From NCBI GenBank assembly GCA_026018925.1, contig JAKSZU010000008.1:60000027-60064026 (forward strand): a DNA stretch of 64,000 nucleotides, in the 5' to 3' direction. A program made the position numbers and the translations under genes. This stretch comes from Tupaia tana (lineage: Eukaryota > Chordata > Mammalia > Scandentia > Tupaiidae). The notes under the pieces are model-generated. The model was not told the DNA's origin, made no database searches, and saw nothing but the letters and a program-made list of their open reading frames with translations. Positions 1-10,087 of this stretch are shown piece by piece (within the stretch, counting starts at the first letter, position 1; the number at the start of each line of letters is the position of its first letter).

Positions 1-62
1 AGCTAACAATGGAGCCAAATTTGAATCCAGGTCTTGACGACTTTGAATCTGTGCTCTTTGTG
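1..62 (-). mobile_element. MIR fragment (tRNA-head end)
   Basis: Reads like the 3' end of an inverted MIR: a 'gagccaaatttgaatccaggtctt' type stretch is the reverse complement of the MIR tRNA-like B-box region. It is cut by the window edge. Confidence 0.6.
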
Positions 63-154
63 TGATGTGACTCTGCCTTACCCCTTGTTACTATTAAATG
101 ATGAGTAAGGTCTCTCAAGTCACTCAGGCCTTTATGCCTAGAAATTACAGAGTA

Positions 155-319
155 GGGGCTGGCAGGTGGTATGGTGGTTAGAGACACTGGAATCCCATAT
201 GACCAACTAAGGTTCAAGTCCTGGACTTAGTGACTTGCTTTTTCACTTTCCCTCTCTCTCTCTGGTCAAATTCAAAAATAATAATAAAGTAAATAAAGTT
301 AAATTAAAAAAAAATTTTT
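155..319 (+). mobile_element. SINE-S copy
   Basis: tRNA-like head ending in GGTTCAAGTCC, then a pyrimidine tract, 'ggtcaaatt' and AATAAA-like repeats. It is bracketed by a perfect 13-bp TSD, aaattacagagta, at 142-154 and 320-332, so both ends are certain. Confidence 0.93.
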
Positions 320-367
320 AAATTACAGAGTAAAAATATGGCACTTTAAAAAAAAAAAAAAAGGAAG

Positions 368-557
368 GGAGCCAGCTGGTAGCATGGTGGTTATGGCACT
401 AGACTCCCACAGGGCTGACTGTGGTTCAAGTCCTGGACCTGGCAGCTTGATTTCTCACTTCCCTTCTCTCTCTGTGTGTCTCTCTCTGGTGAGTGTCATA
501 TGCTATAGCAAATTTGAATAGTAATTAATAAAGTTAAATAAATAATTCTTTAAAAAA
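368..557 (+). mobile_element. SINE-S variant copy
   Basis: Head with GGTTCAAGTCC and a pyrimidine tract, but the 3' part first shows the SINE-L-like 'tgctatagcaaattt' and then the S-type AATAAA / AATAATTCTTT tail. It looks like an intermediate between L and S. A short 'tggcacttt' repeat at 339-347 and 561-569 may be the TSD. A similar intermediate lies at 28899. Confidence 0.8.
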
Positions 558-655
558 GTGTGGCACTTTCCAAAATGTGTTCCACAGAAATCCTGATTAA
601 AGAAAAAGCTCCATGACCAAATATCCCCTGTCATATGCCCTCTTGAAAACTCAAT

Positions 656-845
656 GGGACCAGTCACAGCAGCATAGGCAGTAGGGCACTGCTGGTCAAG
701 GCTGTGGCTACCTGGCAGGCCTGGGTTCCAATTTGGACAAGCCTAATTAATTAGAAGGCTGGGGCAGAGGATTATAAAGGCAAAATCCTATCAAAATTCT
801 TCTCTCTTACTCTCTGTCCTCCTCTCACTCTCTTATAAACACAAG
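656..845 (+). mobile_element. possible old SINE relative
   Basis: Starts 'gggaccag', has a B-box-like GGTTCCAATTT near 725 and a CT-rich 3' half ending in an A-rich stretch. This is the general plan of the local SINEs but strongly diverged, and no TSD was found. Confidence 0.35.
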
Positions 846-1638
846 ATATACCTCAAAACTTGTGTTTGTGTTAGTGCTCTGAGAAGTCCTGAAGTAATCA
901 AACAAATACTAACTCTACTGACCATGTATTTTTATTTCTCTTTTCAACGAATGTTCATTGGAACTAGTGCTGCACTGGAAATAAACTTTGGAAAATTCTG
1001 GGGTAGACTCTACTCTGATACCTCACATATTCTGAATTCTATTAGGGGGTCACTGAGTATAGATAATCTAATGCTAGGAAGCCTTCCGACTCCTACCTGG
1101 ACCCCATGGGCTCTGAAGTCTTCAGTTTTTTTCCAGGCTGCAAGTACAATAAGCTACCTCAAAATCAAGGGGTTTTTAATAGGTAGAAGTGTTTGACAAT
1201 TTAGATTTTATAAGTAATAACTTGGACATCTGTGATATGTAAGGCATTTTCATAATGTGTACGCTGTTTATTAGTTCAGGCTCTTTTGATTCCAAGTACT
1301 GTAATTCCAGGTAAATTTGCTTGTGCAAAGAAAAGGTGTGTGTGTAGGTGGGGGTAGATGTAGATGGCTTTATCCGATTATGTAACCGAGTTCATAGATG
1401 TTCTGGATTTTAGGAATTGCTCTATCTAGTTGCTCAAAATTTGTCCCCAGACTCTGCTTGCATGAGCGTCATTCTCAATCAGGCTCTCCTCAAGTGCAAG
1501 CAGGCCTCACGCTTCTGCTACCAGCACCGCAATTGGAGTGAAGAAAAGGCTTCTCTGGGTGTTGATTAGGTCCCATCACATACTGGTCCCAGAACCACTT
1601 AGTCAGTCCCTAATGTCTAAGAAGTTCTGGCTAAGGAT
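846..1638. other. unique AT-rich sequence, nothing recognised
   Basis: No repeat, RNA gene or coding signal recognised. A 90-codon frame at 924-1196 has no recognisable domain and no supporting context. A fragment near 565-600 just upstream vaguely resembles a hAT terminal region but is too short to call. Confidence 0.5.
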
Positions 1639-1651
1639 GAAAGATAAATTC

Positions 1652-1900
1652 TTTTTTTTTTTTTCTTTTTTTCTTTTTCTTTCTTTTCTTTTTTTTTTTT
1701 TTTTAGTATTTTTGCTATAGGATATGTGTTCTCACTAGAAAGAGAAAGAGAGAAAGCACCTCCCAGGGGGATAGCGACACCATAGGCCCCTCTCTTCCAT
1801 ACCCTCCTCGGATATTCTGGACATGCACGCACACACACACCTAGCATATTTTCAAGCCACCACATAGTGGACCTTATGGGATCCAGCCATTGGCTGGCCC
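1652..1900 (-). mobile_element. SINE-L(b) copy
   Basis: Reverse-strand SINE-L with a long poly-T start, 'ttttgctatagg', the GA-rich complement of the pyrimidine tract, 'agaaagcacctcccaggggg' (b-type body) and a head with 'atgggatccagcc'. Likely TSD gaaagataaattctt / gaaaataaattatt. Confidence 0.9.
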
Positions 1901-2778
1901 GAAAATAAATTATTGATGCCAAATTTATTACCTTATTTGTTTTCTAGCTAAGAAGCTAAACTACTTAGGACTTCTATGTATTAATCAACAACATTATAGG
2001 ACCAGACTGTCAGCATATCAGTACTTATTTACAAATGTAATATAAATTGCATATGTGTAGCAATTTGATTTTTGTTTTATGTGTGAAGATAGGTCACTAA
2101 ATGTGTAACTATTACCATCAAAGAGGCATATTTGCTCCTCAGTGTTCCTAAGTGTGGACCACTAATAAATTTAAGTATAACTAGAAAGCTTTCACTTCCA
2201 GGGCATACATCAAATAATTATTATAAAATTATATGCTATCACTTAGTGCTGTTTGATGGGCTACCATCATCTTGTTTTTATCAAAGTAAAAAAGAAAAAA
2301 AGCATAGTACTTGGCATTAACGTTCTAATCTCATATTTTTTTTCTGCCTCAACTACCCCTTGCTATTCCAGAAAGTAATTAGGTCATCCAGACATTGAAG
2401 GACCAGACTTGTTGGGTCATCTGTTTTTTTGCCATTATTCTCAACAGACTCCAGATAATTCTAATTTACTTATCTCCAATGGAAAAATACTAAAAAGCAT
2501 CATGCTGAAGTTGAAGGGAGCTCTGTTGGCGGGTAGAATAAGCAAAGACCTGTCCACTTACTACTAAAATTCAGTCTGTTGAACATAGCCTGTTTCCTTT
2601 TTTACCATTTACCATTGTCCTTTACTTCCTAGTGTTTGTAAAGTATCATGACCTTTTCATACATGACCAACAAGTAGGTTACTTAGAGTGGTATACTTTT
2701 GAGTATTCAAAATTAAACCTTTGACATATTTCATGTAAGTTAGTTCATTCCACTTACTTTAAATCAAGGATAATTATA
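1901..2778. other. unique AT-rich sequence
   Basis: No gene or clear repeat. 'cagtgttcctaagtgtggacc' near 2139-2160 weakly resembles the end of a MER5/MER1-type hAT element; not supported further. Confidence 0.5.
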
Positions 2779-2790
2779 TTATTTAGTTTT

Positions 2791-3072
2791 GTTTTGTTTT
2801 GTTTTGTTTTATTTTTTAGATTTTTGTCATAGGGTACGTACACTCACCAAGGAGAGAGACAGAGAGACACAGAAAAAGGTAAAGCAAGAAATCACCCCAC
2901 CACTACCCCCCAGGGAAAAACCATGCCACAATCCTTTCTTGCCCATTCTCCTCTCAGGATTTCAGATGCACATGCACCTGACATGATTTTCAAGTCTCCG
3001 GGTCCACTCAAACCACAGTTGGCCACATTGGAGTCCAACACTTAAACCACTACACCTCCTGCTGGCCTCACG
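2791..3072 (-). mobile_element. SINE-L(a) copy
   Basis: Reverse-strand SINE-L with a GTTTT-rich tail, 'agagagacagagagacac', 'cacccccagggaaaaaccatgcc' type body and head complement ending 'cctgctggcctc'. TSD ttatttagtttt at 2779-2790 and 3073-3084. Confidence 0.93.
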
Positions 3073-3154
3073 TTATTTAGTTTTTTGTGGAGTTGTTATT
3101 AGTATTTCAAAGTAGTCACATTCTCTAGGTTCCTGATTAAGAGTAGACACTGTT

Positions 3155-3420
3155 GGGACCAGCAGAAGGCATAATGGTTAGATTGCTGGACTCCCAGGTA
3201 GTCAGCCGCGGTTTGAGTCCTGGACCTGGTGGCTTAAAACGCATGCCAGGCAAGTGTGTGTGCATGCCCAAGATCCTGAGAGTTAATGGAGGAGAAGAGA
3301 TTGCAGTGTGTCCATCCCCCTGCAGAATAATTTCTCACGTTGTGTCTCTCCATCTCTCTCCGTCTCTCTGGCAAGCACTTGTGACCCTATAGCAAAAACC
3401 TCTCTCAAAAGAAAAAAAAA
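3155..3420 (+). mobile_element. SINE-L(a) copy
   Basis: Begins GGGACCAGCAG, with head, 'gccaggcaagtgtgtg', 'aatggaggagaagagattg', pyrimidines and 'ccctatagcaaaaacctctctc' before poly-A. TSD gagtagacactgtt (3141-3154) against gagtatagacactgtt (3421-3436). Confidence 0.94.
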
Positions 3421-3436
3421 GAGTATAGACACTGTT

Positions 3437-4011
3437 CATCAAAATGTGCGACAATGTCAACTAGCTATCACTTTCACTTTCACCAGTTAAGATTTCTTTA
3501 TATGTGAAAGTACAATATCATGGTTAAAAATGTATTTCATATGTAACTTTAGACAGATTACTGGCTTTCTCTTAATCTTGGTTTTCTTAGCTGTAAAAGT
3601 CATATAACAAGGGCTACCTTTCTGAATTTTTGTGAAGTGCCCATAAACATGATTACATATGTTATAATCAGTATTATGTGGCTGATTATCCTATTTTTGG
3701 CCTGTTTTTCCCTGTGGTTGATGCAAATTTAGAGAAAATGAAGCCAGATCTTCATGTGACTATCACATAAGTGTGCAAGAAAACGTAATCATCTGGTATG
3801 AGATTTATGCTGAGGAATTCCATAGTTCCCGTTCAGTCACTTTGAACCTACATCTTTTCTGCAGAGATCTGTGTCATAGAATCAGGCCTGAAGCTTATGC
3901 CTGAGATAATCATTGGAATTTTTCCCCCCAGGGCACTTAAGATTTTTATTTTTAATGAAAATCTTACATAAAATGCTAATATAAAGATGACAATGATGAT
4001 AATGTTGATAC
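3437..4011. other. unique AT-rich sequence
   Basis: Start of a 3.9-kb SINE-free interval. No coding or RNA signal was recognised. Confidence 0.5.
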
Positions 4012-4220
4012 TAATAATAGCAGTTACCTACCTTATATTGAATTTTATTCTATTTCAGGCAGTTTTTAAATCATTTTACATGCATTTCATTATTTGCTAT
4101 TACAACAAACTCATAAGAAGCACTGTTCCCATTTTTAGATGCATAAACTAAGGTTTAGATATAGTAAGTAAATTCAAGGACAGAGAGCTGATATGTGCCA
4201 GAATTGGGATTCATTCATAA
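4012..4220 (-). mobile_element. MIR element
   Basis: Follows an inverted MIR throughout: 'tcattttacatgcatttcatta', 'acaaactcataagaagcactgttcccattttt', 'agctgatatgtgccagaattgggattcattc'. Heavily diverged, as expected for this ancient tRNA-derived SINE. Confidence 0.8.
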
Positions 4221-5109
4221 ATATGTTGACTTCAATTTCCAATTATACAATCAGAAAGTTTTGAAGATGCTGTTTACTAAGGCAGGTTTACAGGTTATTG
4301 CATTTCTTTCCAAATTTGCATATATGTTTATCAGCGAAATTTTCTTTCTCTAGTTTTATAAGCACTGAAAAAAGCAGCAATATTTTATGCTAATTTCTTT
4401 GTTGCTGCAAAGGCTACAGCAATTTAAAATCATATAAAAGACTACACCAATCTCAAAATCACTCAAAAATCATCCTTGAAGTTTTGATTTTGCCTGGTAC
4501 TCAAATTTAACCATGCAATTAATTAACATAACCCTTTATTGATTGTATTTTATGTTCAAGACCCCATTTTAGGCACTGTTGAAGTAATGACAGAAATTCT
4601 AATATGATTTTGCTTGTTTGAGGAACTTTCTGCACATTGACTAAATTAGTTAGGATTTTAAAACAAAAATCTTGCATTGTAAAGACTCTTAGAGAAGTCT
4701 GAACCATATTGCACTTTAAAACAGAGGAGCTATGCTCTGTTACCAGATTTTCGAAACAACCACCTGTCTAACATGGCCGTCAATTTTCAAAGTAGCCTAT
4801 AAGTTGATATGTAACTTCACCTAAAACGTCTGATATTAAATGAATAATAAGCTACTTTAAAAAAAAAGTGCTCAGATTTTAAGCATTTATGTACTATTCA
4901 GTAATTCATAGAAAATGTATAACTATTGTCTAGTTTTACAGTATTCTTAAAAGAGGGTGAGTGCCTGAACCAAATATTTAGCAGTGGGAATTATAAAATC
5001 GTAAGGCGATTAAGTTAGCTAGTCGCGGAATTCCAATATTGCTTTTTAAATGACTTCAGGATATAGGAGGTACTAAGGTTATTATCTGTTATCAGGAATA
5101 CAGTGGAAT
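4221..5109. other. unique AT-rich sequence
   Basis: No repeat or gene recognised. Short unsupported frames only. Confidence 0.5.
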
Positions 5110-5765
5110 TGTACAACTGGATAATAACCAAACAAACTGACACAATGTAAAATTACATTATCAGTGTGTTAAAACAAAATTGCGCCCTAAAGGAGTCCAC
5201 ATGCCAGCTCAGAGCTGCAGTGTAATTATGCTTAACTCTGATAATTAAAATACAACGGAGATCAACAGAATCATTTTCATTAAGAAAATTATTAATGATG
5301 GTGGTATAACAGTAATTGATTGCAGAGCACCACAGGATAACGCGATGCCGAAAACCCAACATGTTTCATGAACATCTGAGGCTTTTTCTGGTTATGTTCT
5401 ATTAGAATGAAAGATATATTTTGAGGCGTGAGCCATTTATTATGCCTGTTCTAGGAATCAGTGATTGTAAAAATGGTTTCTTTAGAAAACCAGTTTTGAT
5501 TCACATTGTCATATTTGAAGGGTTCTTAAGGTCAAGATGAGTGACCCCACCAATGACTGTGTTATTTATAATAGAGCTGTCTGTTGTAAATTGCAGAATG
5601 ACAGCAACTTCAGCAAATATTGGGCCCTCTGTTCTTTCTATTTCTTACCATGCATTTACTGTTTTTACAATTACATTAGTGATTTACTATTGTTATTTTA
5701 ATCTGGGTCTGATGGTACCGAGTAGTTTGTCTTTAGTTGTTATTAATGTATGCTATATGATGTGA
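5110..5765. promoter_or_regulatory. candidate conserved noncoding segment A
   Basis: Repeat-free sequence within the 3.9-kb SINE-free interval, more complex than its surroundings. It contains several homeodomain-type cores (TAATTA at 5223-5228 and 5242-5247, TAATTG near 5313) and unmethylated-looking CpGs in an AT-rich setting near 5335-5350. Its role as an enhancer or other conserved element is inferred from composition and repeat avoidance only. Confidence 0.35.
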
Positions 5766-6865
5766 AAAAAACATGCTTGCTTTGATATCAGTATCACTGT
5801 AAGTTTCCTTAATGAAATGTTGGTAAATAGCTCTGGAATATAATACCATTAATTACCTTAGTGGATTAGATGTGCTATCATGTGTTGGGGGAAAAATATT
5901 CTAAACTAGCCTGGATCCATGCATGAATGAAGATTCTGTCTCTTAGGGGTAAAAACCCAGTTAGAATGTAGGCAAATGATAAGAACTAAGAATATATCAG
6001 TTTTATAAGTATAAAAATGAGAAATGAAGAGCAGGGTCTTTTGAGAGGTGACTTACTATCATTCAGGGATGTTAACTTGTCATTCAAAGAGATGTTAATC
6101 TTGAAAGCTACCCCCAAAAGTATCTTTGACAGCTAATATGAGGGACAACTCTTTAGGGTAGTTTTTTTTTTTTTTTTTTAATAGTAAGTTACTGTGAGTA
6201 GTTCTTTTTTTAAAAAAAACCATATTACATAAAAATTATTATAAATTTAGGTGAAAAACAGAACATATTGTTTTGTATTTGATTGTGGTTATGTTTTAAA
6301 AGTATATGCATATTGGAACATATTAAAAAACACAAAATTATTAAATATTTCTGTAAAGGTGGCAAGAGTTGGGGAGGGTTATTTTTTCTTTCTAATATCT
6401 TCTTTATATAATTTTCTTCACTTGATTGTTTATAAGAAAAATATTTGGAAATGAAAATCTTTCATTGTCTTAACTGAGTTCTTACTCTTCTTTGCATAAA
6501 ATTCAATCTAAAGCACAACAAAAAACTCTGTTTTATCCAAAAACTCCCTCACTCAAAGAATTTAAATAATATCTTAGTGATATAGTAATAATTTTCTTTA
6601 GTATCTCTAAAAGGTCCTAAAACTTTGCTTTTCATAGAATAATTTTCCAAATAAAACTCAAATAATTGAGCATATGTTCAATGGCACATGTGGGTCAAAT
6701 GTCATGAGGGATGCAAATTAATATAGAACAACCCCCTGGCCTATGGAACTTATTAAAACAGCTTAATTGATGAAGGTTGCATAGTACTGAGTTCAGTCTC
6801 AATTGGTCAAGGAAAGGTTGACAGAAAGAGGTTGGGGAATTTTGGTTGGATACCAAAAATTGTAT
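5766..6865. other. unique AT-rich sequence with poly-T and poly-A runs
   Basis: A T-run near 6163-6179 and A/T-rich stretches. No repeat family or coding region recognised. Confidence 0.5.
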
Positions 6866-6869
6866 ATCA

Positions 6870-7150
6870 ATTTTGAGAAATGGGATGAAGGCATTTAAGG
6901 AGGTTGAAATTGTATACTACAAAGCATAGACTTCCATGCACACAATACAGTCACAATACAGTATCAGTGTAGCTGAGCTAGAGCAGAGAATTTACAATAG
7001 GACCAGTGAGGACAAATCTCCAAAAGTCTCTGAAGGCCATGTGTGAGCTCATGTGAATGCTTAGTCTGACGACTTTGGAGGCAGTGGAGAACTATTGACA
7101 GTTCTGGGGCATGATCAGATAGGAATTTAGAAAGATTACTTTGTCAAAAG
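6870..7150 (+). repeat. old dispersed mammalian repeat, family not named
   Basis: The run 'gtgtagctgagctagagcag', then 'ctttggaggcagtggagaac', 'gggcatgatcagataggaat' and 'tagaaagattactttg' follows a widely dispersed mammalian repeat in the same order and spacing that I remember from other genomes. I cannot name the family with confidence. Confidence 0.5.
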
Positions 7151-7333
7151 TTAAGCTTCTGTCTATCCATTAATACAACCAAGACTTTATCTGTCAAGGA
7201 AATAATGTTGGTAGTCACACCCCTCCTGAAGATAATAGTAAATCATTCAGTTTGCTTCACTCATTACCGGCATGCAAAAACTTGTTGAAATCAAATAGAC
7301 CTCCAATCCACTCACCCTCACCTCCATCATTTT

Positions 7334-7595
7334 TTTTTTTTTTTTAGAGATTTTTGCTATGGGGCATGTGCGCTTGCCAGACAGAGAGAGACAGAGAGAC
7401 AGAAAGCAAGAAATCACCCCCCGGGGGGATGGCCACGCCGCAATCCCTTCTCCTCCATTCTCCTCTCAAGATCTTGGGCACGCACGCACGCACACGCACC
7501 CGGCGTGAGTTTTAAGCCACCGGGTCCGGGACGCGAACCGTGGTTGACTACATGGGAGTCCAGCGACATAGCCATTACGTTAACTGCTGATCCCA
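7334..7595 (-). mobile_element. SINE-L(a), young copy
   Basis: Well preserved reverse-strand SINE-L with the GGGGGG/CCCCCC palindrome, 'gggcacgcacgcacgcacacgcacccgg' CpG-rich segment and an intact B-box complement. A perfect 14-bp TSD acctccatcatttt lies at 7320-7333 and 7596-7609. The retained CpGs point to a recent insertion. Confidence 0.96.
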
Positions 7596-7609
7596 ACCTC
7601 CATCATTTT

Positions 7610-8000
7610 CATACATCCATCCCTCCTGTCTTGATTAGCAGGGTGCCCACCTTGGAGTCCCTGGGTCTATCATTCTAATACCTCTCTTTCACCTCCTTCC
7701 CTTCTCTTTCTCTGGTCTTGACCAGCCTGGAAATAAGCAATGATGGTCAGTCTTCCCTTTCTTCTGGCTACCTCCAAGTGGCAGAAGTTGAATGAGTTAC
7801 TATTGTGAAGTGACTCACAGTGAGTACTATGTAGATGTGCAGTGAAAATCAAACCACCAATCACCACCACTACTGACAACAAAAGTAACAACAAAAAACC
7901 CAGTGCTGACCAGTTTTTTGTTACATTCAACCAGAAAGTGAATATGAGCCCTCAGTGTATGTAACCTGGCACTCTGAATTTATTTTAATAATCTGCCTTT
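7610..8000. other. unique sequence
   Basis: No gene or repeat recognised. An antisense frame at 7670-7930 has no domain signature. Confidence 0.5.
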
Positions 8001-8102
8001 GGGGATGGCAGGTGGTGTGGTGATTAAGGGTGCTGGACTTCCACATGGCTGACCTTGTTTTGAGTCCCAGACCTGATGGTTTGTATTATCATTTTCTTGT
8101 TT

Positions 8103-8144
<42 letters not shown>

Positions 8145-8211
8145 CCTCTCTGACCAAATTAAAATAAATAAATAAATAAATAAAGTTAAATTAAAGAAAA
8201 AGAAGGGTATA
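8001..8211 (+). mobile_element. SINE-S copy with expanded (CT)n
   Basis: S-type head, then about 40 bp of CT repeat near 8103-8141, 'gaccaaattaaaataaataaataaa' type tail and A-rich end. TSD aataatctgcctt (7987-7999) / aataatctgtctt (8212-8224). Confidence 0.93.
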
Positions 8212-8366
8212 AATAATCTGTCTTCAAGGTGACTGTTTCAGACTTCTGTCTCCCCAAATATGTAACATCCCCTATCAGACAATGACCTTCTTTTTGTTTC
8301 ACAGAGCGAATGTAAAAGTGGCACCCTGTGTGTAGCCCTTCAGTCACTTCTCAATTTGCCTATATA

Positions 8367-8576
8367 CAAGGGTTGTTTTGGTCCCAGAGCCATATCTGAT
8401 CCACAATCTGTTGTTGTAAATAAAGTTTTATTGGAACACAGCCAATGTGTTTATCCATTGTCTGTGTCTGTTTTTACACTGTAATGTCAGAGTTGAGTTA
8501 CAAAGACTATCTAGGCTGCAAAGCCTAAAGTACGTACCATTTGGTCCTTTGTAGAAAGAAAAATGGCCAACCACTG
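8367..8576. mobile_element. hAT-type MITE, near full length
   Basis: The core 'gtaaataaagttttattgg', 'aacacagccaatg', 'gcaaagcctaaagtac' and the end 'ggccaaccactg' match a common placental nonautonomous hAT element whose ends read about cagnggttggcaaac. The 5' end at 'caagggttgttttgg' is eroded. Family name not asserted. Confidence 0.75.
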
Positions 8577-8937
8577 GACTAAACCCACAAAATTATTACC
8601 TTAGTCTAACAGACCTCATGATCCACTCCAGGATACCTCTTTTCTTAGTGCTCTCCAACTACTCCAATAATAGATACCCTTTGGTTTTGCTTGATGATAA
8701 AAAGAATGTCTCTAAGCCTTGGATTGTACTCTGGCCCACGCTGCTTCATCTCTGACGTCCTTCAGAACTCCTCATGATGTTGTCTTCTCAGATGATTTGC
8801 CTAAAGCTTGTCTAAAATAGGCTCTCCTCCTTTCCTGTGTATTAATTAGCTCAGGCTACTGTAACAAATACCACAGACTTGGAAACTCCCAGATTAAGGT
8901 GTGGGAAGCTTCTGTGCCTGATGAGAACTGTTTTTCT

Positions 8938-9105
8938 TTCTTTCTTTTTTTAAGAGTAATTTATTTATTACTAATATTATTTTGTTAATTAGACCAGAGA
9001 GAGAGAGACACAGAGAGAGGGAAAGTAAGAAAGCAAGCCGCCAGGTCTGGGACTAGAATCATGTGGGAGTCCAGCACCATAACTACCATACCATCTGCTG
9101 GCCCC
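8938..9105 (-). mobile_element. SINE-S copy inside the LTR
   Basis: Reverse-strand S element with 'aatttatttattac' tail, 'ttaattagaccagagagag', head complement and end 'ctgctggcccc'. A perfect 15-bp TSD gagaactgtttttct lies at 8923-8937 and 9106-9120. Confidence 0.95.
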
Positions 9106-9171
9106 GAGAACTGTTTTTCTGATTTGCACATGACCACATTTTTGTGTGTCTGCAATGAGAAAGAGAGAGCT

Positions 9172-9447
9172 CTTTTTTTTTCCATTTTGGACAGGGTTTT
9201 GCCTTGTGATCCTCTTGCTTTAGCTTCCCAATGTGCCACCAGGCCCAGCTATTTTAAACAGGGTCTCACTGTGTTTTCCAGGATAGCCTCAAGCTCATGA
9301 TCCTCCTGCCTAGCTTTCCCAAGTCCCTGCGATTACAGGTACAGGCCACCATGCCTGGTCTTTAGGTTAGACTGGGAACTGAACCCAGAGCTCCCATGTA
9401 ATTCCAGCCTGCAGAGCACAGTGTCTTAGTAGTGCATGTCACCACAG
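9172..9447 (-). mobile_element. composite tRNA/7SL SINE (dimeric 7SL part)
   Basis: Read on the minus strand: a tRNA-like head with B box GGTTCAGTTCC (about 9376-9386), then a 7SL-like arm ('accaggcatggtggcctgta', 'gcaggaggatcatgagcttg', 'cacagtgagaccctgttt') and a shorter second 7SL-like arm ('agctgggcctggtggcacat'), ending in poly-A. Possible TSD agagagagctctttt / agagcgagctcattt. Strongly decayed, hence old. 7SL-derived SINEs are characteristic of Euarchontoglires. Confidence 0.8.
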
Positions 9448-9525
9448 CTGGGACAAGAGCGAGCTCATTTATGTCTCTTCTTATGAGGTCATTAATCCCA
9501 TCATGAGAACTCCACCTCATAATTA

Positions 9526-9593
9526 TATTGTCAGAAAAGTCATGATATATTTTTCTTTCCAAAAAATGCATGATGACTTTTCCAGCCACCCAA
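9526..9593. mobile_element. palindromic mariner-like MITE
   Basis: Near-palindrome: 'gaaaagtcatgatatattttt' against 'aaaaatgcatgatgactttt', right end 'ccacccaa' followed by TA. The same family recurs at 19376-19453. It sits inside the MLT1-like LTR. Confidence 0.7.
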
Positions 9594-9874
9594 TATGTCC
9601 CTAAGACCTCATCTCCTGAAACTATCATGTTGGAAGTTAGACATTCAGTATTTGATCTTGGGTAGGGGGGTGCAAGGGCAAGGAACAGAAGCATTGAGTC
9701 CATAACATCTCTGTGTCACTTATCATCATATGTGACATTTTATCATTCATTTTGAAAAGTAAATGTTAGTATCTCATTCCTGGAAGCTGGAAAATTGGTG
9801 GAGTAATGAATGACACAGAAATATGTAATATTCCTCAATAGTCCTAGAATGTGAGTTTTAAAAGCAGTCATGTT

Positions 9875-9965
9875 GTTTGTTTTTTAATAGTTGATGGCAC
9901 ACAGTGGATGCTCAGTAAAGATTTGTGAATGAATGACTCAGTAAAGATTTGTGAATGAATGACTG
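9875..9965 (+). mobile_element. L2/MIR 3'-end fragment with internal tandem duplication
   Basis: 'gatggcacacagtggatgctcagtaaagatttgtgaatgaatga' follows the L2 3' end. Its last 26 bp are duplicated in tandem (9911-9936 and 9937-9962), see separate entry. Confidence 0.7.
9911..9962. repeat. perfect 26-bp tandem duplication
   Basis: Two identical 26-bp units beginning ctcagtaaagatttgtg, at 9911-9936 and 9937-9962, with no mismatch although the L2-like source is ancient. The duplication is therefore recent relative to the element. Confidence 0.97.
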
Positions 9966-10087
9966 GATAAATCACTAGGTTGCATCTTTTTATTTAATAT
10001 ACAATACAATTTTTTCTGTAGTACTTGATTTTATTCTTGAACTTCACCATTGAACTCTATTTTTATTTATCTATTTGTAAAAGTTCA

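Larger units (their letters stand above)
8838..9707 (-). mobile_element. MLT1-like (MaLR) solo LTR, interrupted three times
   Basis: Three pieces in the correct order make an inverted MaLR LTR: 8838-8937 ('ctactgtaacaaataccacagactt'), 9106-9171 ('cacatgaccacatttttgtgtgtctgc') and 9448-9707 ('gtctcttcttatgaggtcattaatcc' ... 'attgagtccataaca', the LTR 5' edge on this strand). The insertions are a SINE-S (8938-9105), a tRNA/7SL composite SINE (about 9172-9447) and a mariner-like MITE (about 9526-9593). No internal retroviral genes are present. Confidence 0.75.

Noticed and set aside
9172-9447. Primate Alu
   Set aside because: The 7SL-like arms are preceded by a tRNA-like head and differ from Alu in arm order and junction.
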